Under the pieces are notes generated by a model that saw only the letters and a program-made list of their open reading frames with translations, was not told where the DNA came from and made no database searches. A stretch of DNA of 36,958 nucleotides from an uncultured Alphaproteobacteria bacterium. GTDB lineage: Bacteria; Pseudomonadota; Alphaproteobacteria; Rs-D84. Positions 6,726-18,700 of the stretch are shown here, one piece after another. The translations under genes and the position numbers were made by a program. The stretch covers positions 1 to 36,958 of the forward strand of contig CALCEG010000006.1 of assembly GCA_937900435.1 (NCBI GenBank), written 5' to 3'. Within the stretch, counting starts at the first letter, position 1, and every line of letters starts with the position of its first letter.

Positions 6726-6983
6726 ATGGAAAAAGAAGTTATGAACGTATCACGGATTCCAACGCCGCGCGAATTAAAACCTAATTACTGGGGTGCTGAA
6801 AAAATCGCTGGTGTGATTAAAAAAGAATCCGAAGTTTTAGAGGACGTTATGGAATGTTTGAGTTGTATGGACAGACAAGAGGACGCTGGCACTATCAAAC
6901 AAATAAGCGAAATTGCGTCTGGTGTTAAAAGACATATTGAAACATTGCAAACAATTATGAAAGCATACGATGGAATAAAATAA
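6726..6983 (+). CDS. Hypothetical 85-residue helical protein
   Basis: ATG 6726 is preferred over ATG 6714 because GGAGG (6716-6720) lies exactly 5 bases before it; the longer start would include its own ribosome-binding site. The protein is mostly helical with a likely coiled coil (ESEVLEDVMECLSCMDRQEDAGTIKQ, discontinuous heptads). It lies between portal and adaptor genes, as do small unknown proteins in T7-like and BPP-1-like phages. Confidence 0.7.
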   Translation: MEKEVMNVSRIPTPRELKPNYWGAEKIAGVIKKESEVLEDVMECLSCMDRQEDAGTIKQISEIASGVKRHIETLQTIMKAYDGIK

Positions 6984-6992
6984 GGTGTTAAA

Positions 6993-7619
6993 ATGGCGGA
7001 CACAACGGCACGCGACAATCTTTTAGTTGAAATGTTTTTGCAATACTGGAAATACCCAGTAAAACCAACATTTCAGGACGGTCAAGGACAAGACCTCGAC
7101 GATAATTCGGTTGAGGCGTTGACTTTGGCTATGTATGAAACAACCAAAAACGAAGCGTTGATGGTGTATCCGTGGCGTTCCGCACAAAAGTTCGTATTCT
7201 TGAACAATCCACAACCAAATGAAACTGGCGATGGAAAATACAAATATGTATTCACATTGCCAGAGGATTTTTTGACCGCAAACGGATTTTGGCGCGACCA
7301 ACAGCGCAACCAACCAATCCAAAATGGCGTTGATATTATCGGGAATTTAGCAAAGACAAATCAACAAGCATTTTTACTACAATACACAGCCAATATGAAA
7401 GAGGAAGAATCTAAACTTGACCCTTGGGTTATTGACTGGATTAAATTATATCTTGCAACAAATTTGGCTGATATTGGCGGATTAGACCCAAACACCAAAA
7501 ACTTTTTGATTCAGGATTTGCAATTCAGGGAACCAGTCCTGAAAAACAAAGATTTTGAAATGTCTCATCACGATGAAACAATCGGGAACGAGGACCAGTT
7601 TTTACACGATTGGTATTAA
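6993..7619 (+). CDS. Tail tubular protein A-like adaptor (gp11-like)
   Basis: The product has 208 residues, close to the 190-200 of T7 gp11. It has the typical pattern of an N-terminal helical region with a WRSA motif (YPWRSAQKFVF), a central beta insertion and a late WVIDWIKLYLATNLA helix. It lies directly between portal and the large gp12-like protein, the conserved order. Expected role: ring linking portal to the tail nozzle. Confidence 0.8.
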   Translation: MADTTARDNLLVEMFLQYWKYPVKPTFQDGQGQDLDDNSVEALTLAMYETTKNEALMVYPWRSAQKFVFLNNPQPNETGDGKYKYVFTLPEDFLTANGFWRDQQRNQPIQNGVDIIGNLAKTNQQAFLLQYTANMKEEESKLDPWVIDWIKLYLATNLADIGGLDPNTKNFLIQDLQFREPVLKNKDFEMSHHDETIGNEDQFLHDWY

Positions 7620-7631
7620 AAGGTGGATTAA

Positions 7632-10163
7632 ATGACGCTAAAAAGAAAAATTATTACTTGTTCAAAGGGTCAAATATCGCCTGAGTTGATAGAACGAACC
7701 GATATAAATATTTTAGATAAATCAGGTCAAAAGATATTAAATTATTACAATTCTAAATACGGCGCGTTAAAATCCGCCCCTGGAACTAAATTGACTGTTG
7801 CTTGGACGGGTATAAAAAAGATTAAATTACAAAAAATAAAACTGGCAAACTTAAAAGAGGGTTTTATTGCTTTCAATGGAACAGACCAGACAATATCAGT
7901 TTATAATAACCAAGCCGAATTGTTGTCAAATATTTTAAGCGTAAATTGGTTAACTGAATCTAATGTTGAAAATGTTATTTTGGCACAAAACCAAGATTTG
8001 ATTTTGGTTGCAACTGGAAACACCCCAATAATACAAATAAATATTGACAATCTATCTGCAATAACAGCAGAAGTGTTTTCGATTGCAATGTCAAATATAA
8101 TGAAAGCATCGAATATCACAATTCCAGGGTTAAATCCAATTGTATTTCGTATGGGTAATGCAGGATTGCCCGCAGACCCCGCAAGCGTAGGTCTAGGCGT
8201 TGGGAGTTTAGTTTATCCAAACTCTGGAACAGGAACACCAGGCACATCGTTTCCTTGGGCTGTGCAAAGATTAGACCAAATTGGAAGTTCGGCAGAGTGG
8301 AATATCACAAGCGTATCCATCAATAATGCTGGAACCGATTATGTTGACGGCGATATTGTGGAACTTGATAACGGTGCACAATTCGAATATAACAACGGTT
8401 CATTGACAATTGTAGATTCCACAGCGATTTATTATACAGACCCAGCAGGAACAAATCTTGCGGTTAGTGGCGGAAGTGGGACTGGTATGACTGTTGATAT
8501 TACCAGTGCAAACACACAAAATATATGGACGCCAGTAAATTATACGGCACAAACAGACGATGAAATCCAAGATTTATTCGATAATACTTTTTGGATATAT
8601 TCGGGTTCTGGGTGGAGTCGCCCATCATCAAACCAAGATGTCGAATACAATACAAAGTGGTATAATTCTGCAACAAGCGGGGTTATAAAAATCATAGGAC
8701 AAAATAACGGAGTTTTGTTTTCTGTAACCGCCCCTGCTGGACTTGACCCAACAAATTATGCGAAAAGTATATTATTAGGGGTAAATTTTGATGGTCTTGA
8801 CGCAATTGGGATTATACAGATTCAAGCAATCAATGGGACTGTATTAGGACAAACTTATAGTGTGACGAGTATTGACGGTTTAACACTCGTTTCGTTTGAT
8901 AAAACTTATACAAACAGTTCACCAGCACAAGGCTTTAAGATAGAATTTTCGGCTCAACCTGTGTTTTCTGGGGATTTTCCTTTCACTGCATCAAATCCAA
9001 CAGAACAAAACAATTACCCGACATCAATCCTATTTTATCAACAACGCCTGATTATCGGGGGAACAACCTATAATCCGTCCCAAATTGTATTTTCGGAGGT
9101 TGGGGTATATAACTCTTTCAAAGATGAATACTTAAACAATTCGGGATTTCAATTGGTTATCGGTTCAACAGAAAAAGAACAGATTAAACGAATCTTATTA
9201 AACCAAGGTATTCAAATATTCACTTCGAATAATGAATGGATTATGAACGACCAAGCAATAACTCGTAATTCTGGGTTTATTCGTAATTCATCTATGGGGA
9301 CATCTGGTGTAGAACCTGTTATTGCTGCAAACGGAACCACATTATTCGTCCCAAAGAACGGAAAAGGTTTGATTGGATTTACCTATAATTTCCAAACCGC
9401 CAGTTATTCAACACCGTATATTTCATTATTTACTGATTTGTTGGACAATCCTATTGTTGATATATGCCAGAAACGCGGATTAGATTCCACAGACGACACA
9501 CTGTTATATATCTCAATGGCTGATGGTTCGCTGGTAATTGGAAACTATTTGCAAGAACACGAAATTCAAGCGTTTTGTAAAAGAGCAAATCCAAGCGCGG
9601 TATACAAACAAACGATTCAATGCGACGACCAAGTGATTCATTTGGTTGACCGCAATGGAAATACAGGTTTTGAACTGATTGACGAAACAAAATATACCGA
9701 GGCTTCACCTTATTCCTTTACATACAATACGAATACAGGTATAATAACACTGACAACACCGACATCATACAATGGTCAAACATTAAATGTATATGATGGA
9801 AATCACAAATTTATTGGGGCGTATGAAGTTGTCAATGGCACAATCACATTGCCAGCAGATAATAGACCGTCTGTTGTCTTGGAAGTTGGGTATAATATTT
9901 CAAGTGAATTTATCAGCAATCCACAAAATATAAATGCCCAGACAAAGACGATTTATAAATCCATCACAGCGATTCGTTTGGCACTGACAACTGATTCTAA
10001 CCCTGATTATTTGAAAGTCGAAAACAAATCGGCAAGTTGGGTAAAAGACAATTTGGCTGAATATCGTCGTTTAATCCGTCCAACGCGCGACGCAAGATTC
10101 CACATAACGAACGACATATATCCAGTCGAAATACTATCGATAGAAATTGAAATAGAGGCGTAA
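7632..10163 (+). CDS. Tail tubular protein B-like nozzle (gp12-like)
   Basis: The product has 843 residues, similar to T7 gp12. The N-terminus CSKGQISPELIERTDINILDKS followed by Y-G-A-L-K-S-A-P-G-T is typical of this family, as is FSEVGVYNSFKDE near residue 500. A Gly/Ser/Thr-rich insertion at about residues 190-300 looks like an added beta domain. It forms the hollow tail nozzle below the gp11-like ring and carries fibre attachment. Its frame ends two bases before the next start. Confidence 0.85.
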   Translation: MTLKRKIITCSKGQISPELIERTDINILDKSGQKILNYYNSKYGALKSAPGTKLTVAWTGIKKIKLQKIKLANLKEGFIAFNGTDQTISVYNNQAELLSNILSVNWLTESNVENVILAQNQDLILVATGNTPIIQINIDNLSAITAEVFSIAMSNIMKASNITIPGLNPIVFRMGNAGLPADPASVGLGVGSLVYPNSGTGTPGTSFPWAVQRLDQIGSSAEWNITSVSINNAGTDYVDGDIVELDNGAQFEYNNGSLTIVDSTAIYYTDPAGTNLAVSGGSGTGMTVDITSANTQNIWTPVNYTAQTDDEIQDLFDNTFWIYSGSGWSRPSSNQDVEYNTKWYNSATSGVIKIIGQNNGVLFSVTAPAGLDPTNYAKSILLGVNFDGLDAIGIIQIQAINGTVLGQTYSVTSIDGLTLVSFDKTYTNSSPAQGFKIEFSAQPVFSGDFPFTASNPTEQNNYPTSILFYQQRLIIGGTTYNPSQIVFSEVGVYNSFKDEYLNNSGFQLVIGSTEKEQIKRILLNQGIQIFTSNNEWIMNDQAITRNSGFIRNSSMGTSGVEPVIAANGTTLFVPKNGKGLIGFTYNFQTASYSTPYISLFTDLLDNPIVDICQKRGLDSTDDTLLYISMADGSLVIGNYLQEHEIQAFCKRANPSAVYKQTIQCDDQVIHLVDRNGNTGFELIDETKYTEASPYSFTYNTNTGIITLTTPTSYNGQTLNVYDGNHKFIGAYEVVNGTITLPADNRPSVVLEVGYNISSEFISNPQNINAQTKTIYKSITAIRLALTTDSNPDYLKVENKSASWVKDNLAEYRRLIRPTRDARFHITNDIYPVEILSIEIEIEA

Positions 10164-10165
10164 AA

Positions 10166-11011
10166 ATGGCATTGACATACACAACAGACGATTTTTATTC
10201 AACAATGAATAATTTAATGTCATCGGTTCAACGACCGACTCCGCCAAATATGACTTTGATTCCAAATTCATCAAAACAGGAATTATTACCGAATTTGGCA
10301 CCAAAGACCAAAGGCCCAATGACTGTACAAACCGCAAGCGGTGCACTAATGTCAGTTCCAGAGGGCACACCTTTAAATAAGACCAGCATACCTGCAACAA
10401 CACCGACAATTACAGAATCCGCGCCCACAACAACTATTGACGCGTCCAGTGCTTATTCTATGTTTGATGTTGAAAAATTGGGAAAATTCCGCGCAATATG
10501 GGGAACGACTGGCAACGATTCAAAAGATTGGCAAAGATATATTGATATGGCAGGAAAGGCAAAAGTTGCATCGGCGACATTGACTGCGGCTGGTGGTATT
10601 GCCGGAAGTATTTTAGATATAAGTGCAGCGCATAAATTAGTCAAAGATACCGAAGCAACAAAGAGTCAATACGAAACCCAAAAGAAAATTATTGATACAA
10701 ATGTCGCGGATACTACATCGGCTTTAACTGAAAACTTGCAAGAAAATATGGCTAATCTTGACGTTATGGCGGCTGCAAAAAATGTCGACCTTTCTTCCCA
10801 AGCGATTGTTGGCGATAAAACCAAGGGCGCAATGGATTTGGGACAAGATATTGAAAAAATGCAAAGAGAGAGTTCTTTACAAAAGGCAGCACTTGATTTA
10901 CAATATGCAAGAAGTGTTAGAGCAGCAAAACAAGCCAGAATAGACACAACGATAAATTCAATTTTAAGTAGTGCTGGTGCTGTGGCAACTGGTGCTTTAA
11001 TGTTAGTCTAG
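10166..11011 (+). CDS. Internal virion / ejection protein (gp14-like position)
   Basis: The product has 281 residues. The first 100 are Pro/Thr/Ser-rich and probably flexible. Residues about 125-270 are Ala-rich helices with a Gly-rich hydrophobic stretch (LTAAGGIAGSILDIS). The C-terminus has SSAGAVATGALMLV, a potential membrane-inserting segment. It is the first of three genes between the nozzle and the end of the late region, where T7-like phages encode ejectosome proteins. Function is inferred from position and composition. Confidence 0.68.
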   Translation: MALTYTTDDFYSTMNNLMSSVQRPTPPNMTLIPNSSKQELLPNLAPKTKGPMTVQTASGALMSVPEGTPLNKTSIPATTPTITESAPTTTIDASSAYSMFDVEKLGKFRAIWGTTGNDSKDWQRYIDMAGKAKVASATLTAAGGIAGSILDISAAHKLVKDTEATKSQYETQKKIIDTNVADTTSALTENLQENMANLDVMAAAKNVDLSSQAIVGDKTKGAMDLGQDIEKMQRESSLQKAALDLQYARSVRAAKQARIDTTINSILSSAGAVATGALMLV

Positions 11012-11021
11012 GGAGTAAAAT

Positions 11022-12716
11022 ATGGCAAAACTTTACCAAAAACAAAATATCGGTTTATCGCGCGGTTCTATTTTGCAACCTTTACAGCCGACAAGTTATG
11101 GTTCTGTGGTTCGTGATGCTACAAAAACAGCCACTACTGCACTTGATAAAGTTGTTGTTGAAAACTGGACTTTGGGACACGCGAATCTTGTAAATGACAT
11201 TTTAACCCAAGCATACGAACAAAATCCAAATAATCTTGCCAGATTTAATGAAATGGTTGAATCGGGGGTATTGAAAGCAACAGAAAAATTACCTGAATCC
11301 TTGGCGCGTAAATTGCGTGCAGGTGCTGAAAGTAAAGCGTCTGCATTTCAAACCAAGATTAAAAATAATCAAATGGACGCTTTCGATGCAGAGCAAAAAC
11401 AAAAAATCGGCATAATGCAAGATGCTTTAACTGGCGATACACCGCTTGGGGTTGCCGGATTGCAAAAAATGATTTACGACGGTTTGATAAACAAAGACGA
11501 AAATCAAGTAATTCAAGCAAAGAAAAATCTTGATGCCGCACGTAAACAGTTATCAAATTTAGCCGAAGTCAAAAACAGTCGCGGAAATTATGTTATCGGC
11601 ACAGCAACCGAACGCAACGCATTGAAACAAGGCGAATTTGGTATGATGGACGCTTTTAGAACAAATATCGAAAGCCTGCCAAAAGACGGATTGGTTGATT
11701 TTTATAATAATGTTTTCCAAGACAAAAAGAAATATATGGAAAATACAGGGGTTAGTTTTGAATCTTATGACAAACAAGATAAAATCATAACGGACCGCAT
11801 CAAGGCATTTGATATGAAAGATAAAATCGAAATGCGCGACCAAGATTTTTTTGAAGCATCGCGTATATCGAAAGTTGACCCTGCTGTATGGGAAGATATT
11901 AAATCTCACGGCACATTAAAACAAGAAACCATAGATACAATTGACAAGGCTATCAAGGAAGCAGGAAAGAAAGGCGACCCTGATAAAGTATTCTTTACAG
12001 ACCAAAATCAAGGATTTCTTGCGGGATTGGCAGAATTACAAAATGCAATTTCAACTGACACTGGTGCACCCGATTATAACGACAACCTATTACAAACAGC
12101 AGCAAAAGTTGATATGAATATTGCACAAATGCACAGAAACGGACTTGGGGACGAACAAACCGAAATATTGCGTCGTGCGTTATCTGGTGTTGTTAGCGAC
12201 CAAAACTTTGCTGATGTCTTAAATATGAACGATGATTCATTTTTCAGTGAAATTGTGCGTGGTGCCAACAATGATTATCGTAAATCCGTGGAAAGTGCCG
12301 CCGAATCGATTCGTGCAAAATATGCAAACAATCCAAATCCAATGGCACAAAGACAAATGGAACAAGAATTAAAAGATTTGGAATTAAATAAATGGGCAAA
12401 TCCTTATTTGCGGAATGTTAGAACAGAATTTACAGACCAAACCAAAACTGCCTTAAATGAATTGGCGGGTCGTTATTCTGCACAAATTGTCGCATTGGAA
12501 CAAGCAGGACAACACGAACAAGCAATGCAATTAAAACACGATGCAAACAAAGAATTGATTTTCTTGAAATATAGTGATTGGATTCCACGTCAAGAATTTG
12601 CTAGACTTGAAAATGCACTGGCAAACGGTAAAAAAGCATATACCCAAATCGGCGGGTCTATGTTTGAATACAAAGGTTTAACTCAAAACGGCATAGCAGT
12701 AGAGGGGGTATTTTAA
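11022..12716 (+). CDS. Internal virion / ejection protein (gp15-like position)
   Basis: The product has 564 residues, soluble and almost wholly helical, rich in Lys, Asp, Gln and Asn (for example QAYEQNPNNLARFNEM, RRALSGVVSDQNF). It has no catalytic motif I can identify. The ribosome-binding site is GGGAG. It lies between the gp14-like gene and the giant protein, two bases before the latter, matching T7 gp15, which forms the periplasmic DNA channel during ejection. The family assignment is by context. Confidence 0.68.
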   Translation: MAKLYQKQNIGLSRGSILQPLQPTSYGSVVRDATKTATTALDKVVVENWTLGHANLVNDILTQAYEQNPNNLARFNEMVESGVLKATEKLPESLARKLRAGAESKASAFQTKIKNNQMDAFDAEQKQKIGIMQDALTGDTPLGVAGLQKMIYDGLINKDENQVIQAKKNLDAARKQLSNLAEVKNSRGNYVIGTATERNALKQGEFGMMDAFRTNIESLPKDGLVDFYNNVFQDKKKYMENTGVSFESYDKQDKIITDRIKAFDMKDKIEMRDQDFFEASRISKVDPAVWEDIKSHGTLKQETIDTIDKAIKEAGKKGDPDKVFFTDQNQGFLAGLAELQNAISTDTGAPDYNDNLLQTAAKVDMNIAQMHRNGLGDEQTEILRRALSGVVSDQNFADVLNMNDDSFFSEIVRGANNDYRKSVESAAESIRAKYANNPNPMAQRQMEQELKDLELNKWANPYLRNVRTEFTDQTKTALNELAGRYSAQIVALEQAGQHEQAMQLKHDANKELIFLKYSDWIPRQEFARLENALANGKKAYTQIGGSMFEYKGLTQNGIAVEGVF

Positions 12717-12717
12717 T

Positions 12718-15700
12718 ATGGAAAAAGATTTTTTAACAGACCAAACGCTTTCATTGGACGATGCAATTGCAAAAGCCCAAAGCATAACCCCTGATGATGA
12801 CCCACAATTTGACCCTGTGTTGCCATCACAGTTAAATACTGCCGAAAAAACACCTAGCAAACACACAATGTCTATGGACGATGCGTTAAAAACATATCGT
12901 CTAAAAATGGACTCTATCGAGGGGTTGACCCGAATCGCTAATGGCGATATAACCACGCATTTTTGGGGAAATCTAGCAAAAGGCGCAGGTGATTTTATTC
13001 AAGAAATGAAAATGCAACCCGCCAAATTTGACGGTATGGTTTATCGCGCGTTTAATGGGCACGTCTGGCCGAACATGACAGAGGACGAAGCGGTTCGTTT
13101 AATGGATTCTGCCACTTCTTATGTTGCCAATCAGGAAAGATTACGCAACATTATCGTGCAATCCCAAGGCGGTGCCGATTCGCTTGTGCGTCCGCTTGGC
13201 TCTGGTGCATTGCAAGTATTATCGCTTGGTGTTGTTGGTTTGATGACTGGGGGTGCCGGAATTGGTGCGCTGGCAGGATTACAAGAAGCCAGTGATATAT
13301 CCCAAGAATTTGCAGAAAAAGCAATGGATGAAAACGGCGGAACATTACGCGGTTATGATAATCGCGAGGACGCTTTATACGCTGCATTACACGGTATTAT
13401 ATCTGGTTATATTGAAACTAAACTCGGTGTTGAAAATTTATTTACTGGTGCGGCTAAAAATACATTTGCAAGCAGACTTGGAACACAAATACTAAAATCC
13501 GCTGCGGGCGAGGGTGCCGAGGAATTTTTGCAAGAGGGTTCTAAGTTCTTGTTTGAAAATATGGCAGGTAAGAACAATCGCACAGGCGGGGAGTTCTTAA
13601 AAGACGCTTTAACAAATGCTGTTTATGGTGCCATTTTAGGCGGTGCGTTCAGTATTCCAATGTATCAAGTGAATAAATTACGCATCAACAAAGCATTACG
13701 CGCACAAGGTTTTACTGATGTTGAAGCGGACGAAATGACAAATGACATGATTGATAACGCGAAAAAATCAATCTTGCAAGAAGTCGATACTCGTTCTCAA
13801 TTACGCGAACACTATGGCGAACAATGGACAGGATTAAAAAATAAAGTCATTATCGCTTTGGAAAATGCAGGTTGGAAAGAAACACACCCAGAAATTGACT
13901 TGGAAAAATATGCAGCAGACAACGCGGACGATATCGTAAGACCGTTGTTTAATATGTCAAATAAATTCGGTATTGATACGCGAGATTTGTTGCAATTGGC
14001 AGATATTGATGTTATTGACAATGCGATTTACTTAAAACCAATGAATCTTGGTTCTGCGGAAGTTATTGCAAATAGAATCCGTGAAAAGAAAGAACAGGTC
14101 AAACGGTTAAATATTTTGGCGCGGACTGGTGCAGGCAATCCAGAAACCAAACGCACATTAAATACCCAAATTGAATTGTTGCAAAAATATTATGAAAAAT
14201 TGACTGGCGACAGATTGAATTTGGCGCGCCGGACTCGTGCTGGAAAAGCCAGATTGGATGCAGAAGTTTTAGCCAGTACAGCCCCAGCCGTATCAGAAAC
14301 AATCGCAAATATAGATATATCGCAAATGTCCAGTGGCGAACCAACAACACAAATACGTGAAAAATTGGACGGTCAACCGTTTGTTTATGTTGGCGATAAG
14401 CAATTACCAGTTGAATATAAAGTGGTTCCTATGGACGAAGTTATTGCGTCCCACATAGGTCAAGATATAAATACAAATTATTCATTAAAAGAATTGCAGA
14501 ATCGGGCACAGCGTGGAAGCAGAACCGACGTGTCAATCTTGCAATCCAGGGCAGCAAAGATTCAACCTGAAAACCTTGGAATTGCGTATAACACTCAAAA
14601 CGGCGCACCAGTTGTCAATGACAAAGGCGAAGTGATTGCTGGAAATGGTCGTTATGAAGTATTGCGTATGACGGACGAAAAAGGTCGTGCCAGATACAAT
14701 AAATACCTTGAATCACTTGGTTTAGATTTGACAGGCATAAAAGACCCAATCTTGGTCCGCGTTATGCACAATTTGACACCAGAACAGCAAATCGCAGTTG
14801 CAGACGCAAGTAATGTATCGGCAACGTCTGCATTTGATAACGCCAGCCAAGCCGCACAAGACGCAAAGTTATTGAAAGGCACAACAGGCGTAACGGATTT
14901 CTTAAATAAGATTCCAATCGAATCACGCCAGGGTTTATTTTTGGCAAATGACCGCGTAAATAAAGTTGCTTTGGACCGCAGATATAATGACGCTTTAATG
15001 ATGTGGTTGTTGAATAATGATACCGAATTATACGAGGAATTGTATTTGATGGGTGGAATCACACAAAAGATTCAAAGTGCATTGAATCAGTCAATACCGC
15101 AATTGATGTCATTAGAAAACCAATATCCAGATGTTGGTTTGCGTCAAGATTTAGCAAACGCATTAAAACGGTTGCCACAAATTTCACGTCAAGCAGATTT
15201 TGCATTTGCAATATCACAGGTTGAAATTGACGATGGCAGACCTGATTTATTCAATGAAAACGCTTTGTTGTATGTGTTGAATTTTGGAAAGAATACAAAA
15301 ACCTGGGAGGGAACAGGTGCAGATAGATTACAGGTCGGTTTGACATTACCTGAATTTTTTGACACATACACCCAGAAAGCGACAACCAATCAGGAAAATA
15401 TCGGTCAGGTCGATATGTTTGGACAACCGCTGGCAGTGGAACAAAGCAGAGGGGATTTGCTTGCTGAAACTTTGACGCTGGCATTCCCACGTGAATTTCA
15501 AGATGGTGCAGCAACCAGCCGTGATATGAAAGCGGTATTCTTGACACGTGCCCAGACAGCACCAACACAATTAAATCAGATGGATTTACTGGACACAGTA
15601 CAACCGTCATTATTTGCAGACGATACGTCAACAGCCAGTGCAGTAAGAAACTTGCCTTGGGAAACACCAGTCAACGTATCAAATCCAACATTCTTTAATC

Positions 15701-18700
15701 GTATGCCAGACGCAAACGACATTGAAATCGCACGCAACAATGGCATAGATTCATTCTTGATACTTGATAAAAACGAAGTTCCATCGAAACTTGTATTGCT
15801 GGACGGTTCGGTTGTCGGTCTTAAACCTGGTGCAAAAGTTCCATCAGGAAAAGATTTGTATAAACCATCGACACCACGTCAATTATTCCAAACAGAGGAA
15901 AGAAATCTTGTTGTAACACACGGTATATCGCTGCGTAATCTGCAAAAGGTTCTTGACCTTGGTGGAATGGCTGCACCGTCAATAGCGATTTCAAGTATAA
16001 ATGAACCTTTGACTGATTTTGGCACAATTACATTGGTTGGTAACAAAGATATTATCGACCCAGCCAAATCAGCAAATCGTGTTTATGACCGTGATATTTG
16101 GTCGCCAACAATGCCGTTCAAAACATACCCAAAGGCAAAGACCAAATCGGCAAATGCTTTCCGTGATAAATTCAAAAGCACATTTGTAAAAGCAGACGAC
16201 GAAGCAAACTTGGGCGAAGTGTTATATTATGCACAAAATTCAGCAAGACCAGAACAGGCAGTGCAAAAGTTCGAATGGTCCAGAGGTGCAAAACTATATT
16301 ATGTTGAAAACGTTTTGGGTAAAAAAATAGATATTCCAACACGTTCAGTCAACAAAGACGATATTTGGGGATTGCACCCAGACCAAGAATTTATCGACGC
16401 ATTAAAAGACGTTGATTCGATGGCACCTATGGACGAGGTTATAAAAAAAGTAACCGACGCTGCACGTGCTTTGATAAACCGCACTGATTACGGTAAATAT
16501 ACGAAAGAATACAGGGAAACATTTTTAAGTGATTACCCAGAGGATTATTCAGGTAATTTTAATCGTATGGACAGTATTTTATATCAAACCAAAAAATATG
16601 CACAAAATATAGGCGAAACCGAAGTCGATACAAGTGCACTTGGTAGAATCTTGGACGAATATGCAAACAACGACCAAAATTATCAGAAATGGGCAGAATC
16701 ACAAATTGAGGAAATGTTAGGTTCGCCAAAAGTCGAAGTCGGTAAAAAATTGCTTGACTGGAATCTTGAAAACGTAACAAAAGCAATGTTAAAAGCAGGC
16801 ACAGTGAACGGTCAAAATTCATTGGTTTATGGTGTTGGTAAAGTAATCTCTGCTGGTTCCACAAGATTTACGTCAATCAAAGGTATCAAAGAAGCAGCAA
16901 AGAATCTTAAAACAAAGAAAGACGCAGCCGAATTGACCGACGCACTTGGTGCAAGAATGCAGGATTTCACAAATAAATTTATGTCCGATTCGGATTTCAC
17001 AAATTCGATGGAACAAAAAGAAGCAGCATTTAGGGCTTTGGGAACATTGGCTGCAAGTGGCAATCCAACAAAAGAAAGATTGCAAAGCGTTCTGAACTAT
17101 GAATTGGCAAACAAAGAAAAATACCCAGACGAATTATTGCAAGAGGGTGTCGATATTGCCAAGGCAACCAAAGAAGTTGTGCGTTATTACTTTGAAGCGA
17201 AACCACAACGTTCAGTTTTATTGACCGAGTTTTCTGGTGCAGTAATGCCAGACGATTCGTCATACGACGAAATGGCACAAAAATTAAAAGACCTTGGTTT
17301 GCAAGTTGAACGCACAGACAATTTACAACAAGGTATTCGCAACATTGAAAATTCAGTTGGGGGTGTATTATTCCAGGGACGCAAAGTCAATGGATTTTAT
17401 GACCCAGAACTTGAAGTAATTGTTTTGGGACGCAGTTCTAATACTGGAACATTGCCACACGAAATGTCGCATTACTGGGCAAACACCATATTCAACCTGG
17501 TTAAATCAGGCAAATATAACAATAATCCTGATTTTATGGCACAGGCGATGGGAATGTTTAGAATGTTGGGCGTTGGTATGAACCAAGATACATTGACACG
17601 CGACCAACAAGAAATGTTTGCGTCAATGACCGAATCATATATCTTTGGAATGGCAAGAGTGCCAGAGGGAATAAAATTACCAATGACAGCATTCTTTAAT
17701 TGGGTTCCTGCAAAATACAAATCATTCCAAGACATAGGTTATATCAATTCCGAGGGGAAAGTTATAAACCCTATATTTGATAAATATGCTGTTGAATGGT
17801 TTAATGCGTGGTATGCAAATGGAACATTGCCGTCCATCGACGCTTCGCCTTTAATGATGGAAAATTCAAATGGCGAACAAGATGGTCGTATAATTCCATC
17901 AACAGCAGAAGTTATGAAAACGCGTGAAGCCGAAATGACAGCAGAAGCCGATAGATTAAAACGCGCACGCACAGACCAAACAACCGAAGCAATGGAATCA
18001 ACACCTTTGAGTGAACGCGCCGCAGCCGCAGCCGCCGAGGTTGAAATCGAATCCAAACCAGATAATTTGAAATTGAGTGAACCGCCGGCAGAAAAGAAAA
18101 AGAACATTGTGTCCTATTTGATTCCAGGGCGTGGAACAAACACACGCGAGGGAATGTTCCAAGTAGCGCGCGATTATCTTAAAAAAGAACCAGAACATGC
18201 ACGCGAAATCGCTTTTGGCAATCCTGCACTGGTTCAAAATGATACAGGAGTTGATAGGGCTATCTTGATTCGTGCGTTGATGGAGGAATACAAACAAGGC
18301 GACCCAGAATATGCAGAATTGTATCATAACCTGGCTGAAACAGTATCATTGGCTGGTAAAACCCCAGGTTTATCAAATGATATGAATTTCCAATATTATC
18401 GCGTTGCAATGGACCGTATAAGAAACGGCATGGAAGCAAAAGCAGCGATTAAATATGCAGGCACACGCAACCTAAACAAAGCCAGACGGACATTCAATGC
18501 TGATATTGACGCATTTATACAAGAACACGCGGCAAAGATATTGAATACAGCACCTGATACAGATAAACGCGAAATGCTGATAAAGCAAATGTTAGCAGAG
18601 GCAACCCTTAAATTCGGTGGGGAAACAGCAACCCAATTGAATCAAGAGGATTTGCGTCGTGGTCGCGGTATCAAATCAGGCGAAAGAGAGGTATTTACTG